Positions 5,135-6,701 of a stretch of DNA of 6,701 nucleotides are shown piece by piece. Numbering within the stretch: position 1 is the stretch's first letter; each line of letters begins with the position of its first letter. The notes under the pieces were generated by a model. That model had not been told where the DNA came from. It saw only the letters and a program-made list of their open reading frames with translations, and made no database searches. The DNA comes from Cellulomonas sp. (GTDB lineage: Bacteria > Actinomycetota > Actinomycetes > Actinomycetales > Cellulomonadaceae). A program made the translations under genes and the position numbers. Location of the stretch: NCBI GenBank assembly GCA_027451305.1, contig DAIDJQ010000096.1, positions 1 through 6,701 on the forward strand. Direction: 5' to 3'.

Positions 5135-6499
5135 TCAGCGCGCCTCGGCCCCGGTGAGCACCTTCTGGCGCCCGTCGGTCTGCGCACGTGCGCGCGTGGG
5201 CAGGAGGGTCCAGGACACCAGGGCCGCCGCGACGAACACCCCCGCCCCGGCCAGGAACACGGCACGGTGACCGGAGACGACGGCCTCCACACCTGCGCCG
5301 GACCGGCCCGCGACGCTCACGTACAGGCCGGTGAGAGCGGCCAGCCCGATCGACCCGCCGAGCTGGTTCGTCGCGTTGGCGGTGGCGGATGCGACGCCGG
5401 CGTCGTGCGGCGCAACCCCGTGGAGCGCGAGGTTGTTCAGCGGCACCACGGTGAAGCCCATCCCTGCGCCCATCAGCACCAGGCCGGGCAGGACCTGCGA
5501 CCAGTAGCCCCCGCCCGCGGTCACACGGCTCAGCAGGAGCAGTCCGACGGCGCTGATCAGCGGACCCACGACCATCTGCCGACGCGGTCCCAGCCGGTCC
5601 ACCATCCTGACCGCGAAGGGCACGGAGCTCATGAGCGCGACGGTGAAGGGCAGCGTGCCGGCGCCCGCCTGCATCGGTGTCAGGCCCATCACGAGCTGCA
5701 GGTGGAACGCGAGGAAGACCATCGCGCCGAGTCCCACGACGCCCACCAGAGCCTGCACGCAGAACGCGGCAGCCCGGGTGCGGTCCGCCAGCACGCGCAG
5801 GGGCAGCAGCGGGTGTGCGGTGCCGTGCTCCACCAGCACGAACGCCGTCAGGAGACCGATCCCGGCGACGATGCAGCCGACCGTGACCGACGAGGTCCAG
5901 GACTGCTCGGCCAGCGTCAGCCCGTAGACGAGCGACCCGAACCCCAGCGTGGCGGTGACGGCGCCGGCCGCGTCGTACCGCCGGTCGCCCTCGGCCCGGT
6001 TCTCGACGAGCAGGACCGCCCCGGCGACCAGGCCGAGAACGACGACCGGCACGTTGACCAGCAGGCACCAGCGCCAGGACGCGTGCTCGGTGAGAACCCC
6101 GCCCAGCAGCATGCCGGCCGCCGAGCCCACCCCGGCCAGCGAGCCGAAGATCGCGAACGCGCGGTTGCGCTCGCCGCCGTCCGGGAACGAGAGCGTGACG
6201 AACGCGAGCGCGGCGGGGGCCAGGAAGGCGGCGGCGACGCCCTGCACGCACCGTGCGGCCACCAGCGCGGCACCGTCCGCTGCGAGGCCCCCCCACACCG
6301 ACGCGAGCCCGAAGGCACCGAGCCCCACCAGGTAGGTGCGCTTGCGGCCCCAGAAGTCGGCGACGCGGCCGCCGAGCAGCAGGAACGAGCCGAACGCGAG
6401 GGCGTAGCCGGTGACGACCCACTGCCGACCGGCGTCGCTGAGGTGGAGCTCGGTCTGGGCCCGTGGGAGGGCGACGTTGACGATGGTGCCGTCCAGCAC
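5135..6499 (-). CDS. DHA2-family MFS exporter (14 TM, EmrB/QacA-like), open part; natural start cut off by a stop codon
   Basis: This is a proton-coupled drug/metabolite antiporter of the inner membrane. The open frame from a GTG at 6499 gives 454 residues, but that start lies in the middle of TM1, just before LDGTIVNVALP (motif D1), and has no Shine-Dalgarno. In-frame sequence upstream encodes the missing half of TM1 (HRWWTLAAVSL and on) back to an ATG at 6574 with an excellent ribosome site. That stretch contains TGA at codon 5 (6560-6562). Without the stop the protein would be 479 residues, normal for DHA2. Motif A is visible as GGRVADFWGRKR between TM2 and TM3, and motif C as GSLAGVGSAAGMLLGG in TM5. 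I count about 14 helices, the last near VFLAGAGVFVAAALV. It is probably a recent pseudogene, an unusually started gene or a sequencing error. The substrate is unknown. Confidence 0.9.
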   Translation of the reverse strand: MLDGTIVNVALPRAQTELHLSDAGRQWVVTGYALAFGSFLLLGGRVADFWGRKRTYLVGLGAFGLASVWGGLAADGAALVAARCVQGVAAAFLAPAALAFVTLSFPDGGERNRAFAIFGSLAGVGSAAGMLLGGVLTEHASWRWCLLVNVPVVVLGLVAGAVLLVENRAEGDRRYDAAGAVTATLGFGSLVYGLTLAEQSWTSSVTVGCIVAGIGLLTAFVLVEHGTAHPLLPLRVLADRTRAAAFCVQALVGVVGLGAMVFLAFHLQLVMGLTPMQAGAGTLPFTVALMSSVPFAVRMVDRLGPRRQMVVGPLISAVGLLLLSRVTAGGGYWSQVLPGLVLMGAGMGFTVVPLNNLALHGVAPHDAGVASATANATNQLGGSIGLAALTGLYVSVAGRSGAGVEAVVSGHRAVFLAGAGVFVAAALVSWTLLPTRARAQTDGRQKVLTGAEAR

Positions 6500-6574
6500 C
6501 AGGAGCAGCTGGGTGAGGGAGACGGCGGCGAGCGTCCACCACCGGTGGGACGTGGTCGGTCAACGTGGGGGCAT
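6500..6574 (-). pseudogene. Interrupted 5' end of the MFS gene: ATG, then in-frame TGA at codon 5
   Basis: From the ATG at 6572-6574 the frame reads M-P-P-R-stop, and then continues without interruption into the TM1 residues of the exporter. The TGA (6560-6562) follows CGT. A single C-to-T change from CGA (Arg) would explain it and restore the full 479-residue protein. No ATG, GTG or TTG in this frame lies between the stop and the GTG at 6499. The stop itself is direct observation; the mutation history is inference. Confidence 0.7.
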
Positions 6575-6579
6575 GGCGG

Positions 6580-6585
6580 TCCTCC
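6580..6585 (-). promoter_or_regulatory. Shine-Dalgarno GGAGGA of the MFS gene
   Basis: On the minus strand GGAGGA lies 5 nt before the ATG at 6574. It marks 6574 as the ancestral MFS start and so shows that the TGA at codon 5 is a real interruption of the gene and not upstream noise. Confidence 0.75.
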
Positions 6586-6601
6586 GGACGACATCGTGCG
6601 T

Positions 6602-6701
6602 TCACGTCACGAGGGGTTCCAGCCCTCGATCGGCTACGACTAGCCCGACCAGCTCCGGGTGCGACCCGGCCACGACGTCGATGCACCCGGCGTGCCACCG
6701 G
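6602..6701 (-). CDS. 3' end of an unidentified gene upstream of the MFS gene
   Basis: A reading frame enters from the right edge and ends at TGA 6602-6604, giving 32 residues ending GLEPLVT. Of the minus-strand frames here it has the best coding character: most third positions are G or C, and it has plausible alternating hydrophobic stretches (GLVVADRGLEPLV). I do not recognise the family. It ends 27 nt before the MFS ATG on the same strand, so the two are probably cotranscribed. DHA2 exporter genes often sit next to a regulator gene, but nothing here proves that. A 6-bp inverted repeat (CGAGGG/CCCTCG, 6610-6628) lies within its last codons. Confidence 0.45.
   Translation of the reverse strand, partial: RWHAGCIDVVAGSHPELVGLVVADRGLEPLVT

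Noticed and set aside
6610..6628. CGAGGG/CCCTCG hairpin as a terminator before the MFS gene
   Set aside because: It has only 6 bp, no T-tract, and lies within the last codons of the upstream frame; there is not enough to call a terminator.
5072..6643. Plus-strand open frame of 523 codons opposite the MFS gene
   Set aside because: It is antisense shadow rich in Gln, Glu, Arg and His, and it begins inside the terminator hairpin.
5034..6698. Minus-strand open frame of 554 codons covering the MFS gene
   Set aside because: It is out of frame with the clear 14-helix exporter. The product is Arg/Gly-rich with no membrane segments or motifs.

Overview
The window is high-GC DNA with strong G/C preference at third codon positions. 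It shows Shine-Dalgarno-led genes, ATGA/GTGA gene overlaps, a lipoprotein-type binding protein and terminators without T-tracts. This fits a high-GC actinobacterium, possibly Micrococcales/Cellulomonas-like; the assignment is inferred from base composition and gene style only.

Layout. (1) Positions 1-1747, minus strand: a CitA/DcuS-type two-component pair. The sensor kinase overlaps its response regulator by 4 nt, and the regulator runs off the left edge after 40 codons. (2) 1748-1917: a divergent regulatory gap. It holds a perfect TGTGA-N6-TCACA Crp/GlxR-type site, a GACGCCAT direct repeat, a 10-bp palindrome and a weak candidate kinase promoter. (3) 1918-5044, plus strand: a complete NitT/TauT-type ABC importer in the order ATPase, permease, lipoprotein substrate-binding protein. 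ATPase and permease overlap by 4 nt. The binding-protein gene stands 188 nt further on, behind two hairpins. (4) 5045-5134: a convergent gap filled by a strong two-way hairpin terminator. (5) 5135-6574, minus strand: a 14-helix DHA2-family MFS exporter whose natural ATG, with a very good ribosome-binding site, is followed by an in-frame TGA at codon 5. (6) 6602-6701, minus strand: the 3' end of an unidentified gene just upstream of the MFS gene.

How it fits together. The sensor has the Arg-x-x-His and Arg-x-Lys pattern of citrate/C4-dicarboxylate PDC sensors. The simplest model is that an external carboxylate activates the kinase, the regulator acts in the divergent gap, and the ABC importer takes up the ligand or a related organic anion. 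The Crp/GlxR site would add control by cAMP and carbon status. The substrate cannot be read from the sequence. The MFS gene looks like a separate unit and is either freshly inactivated at its start or carries a sequencing error. I see no RNA gene, mobile element or CRISPR array. The parts are known families; what is unusual is the sensor-transporter pairing, the regulatory gaps and the broken MFS start.
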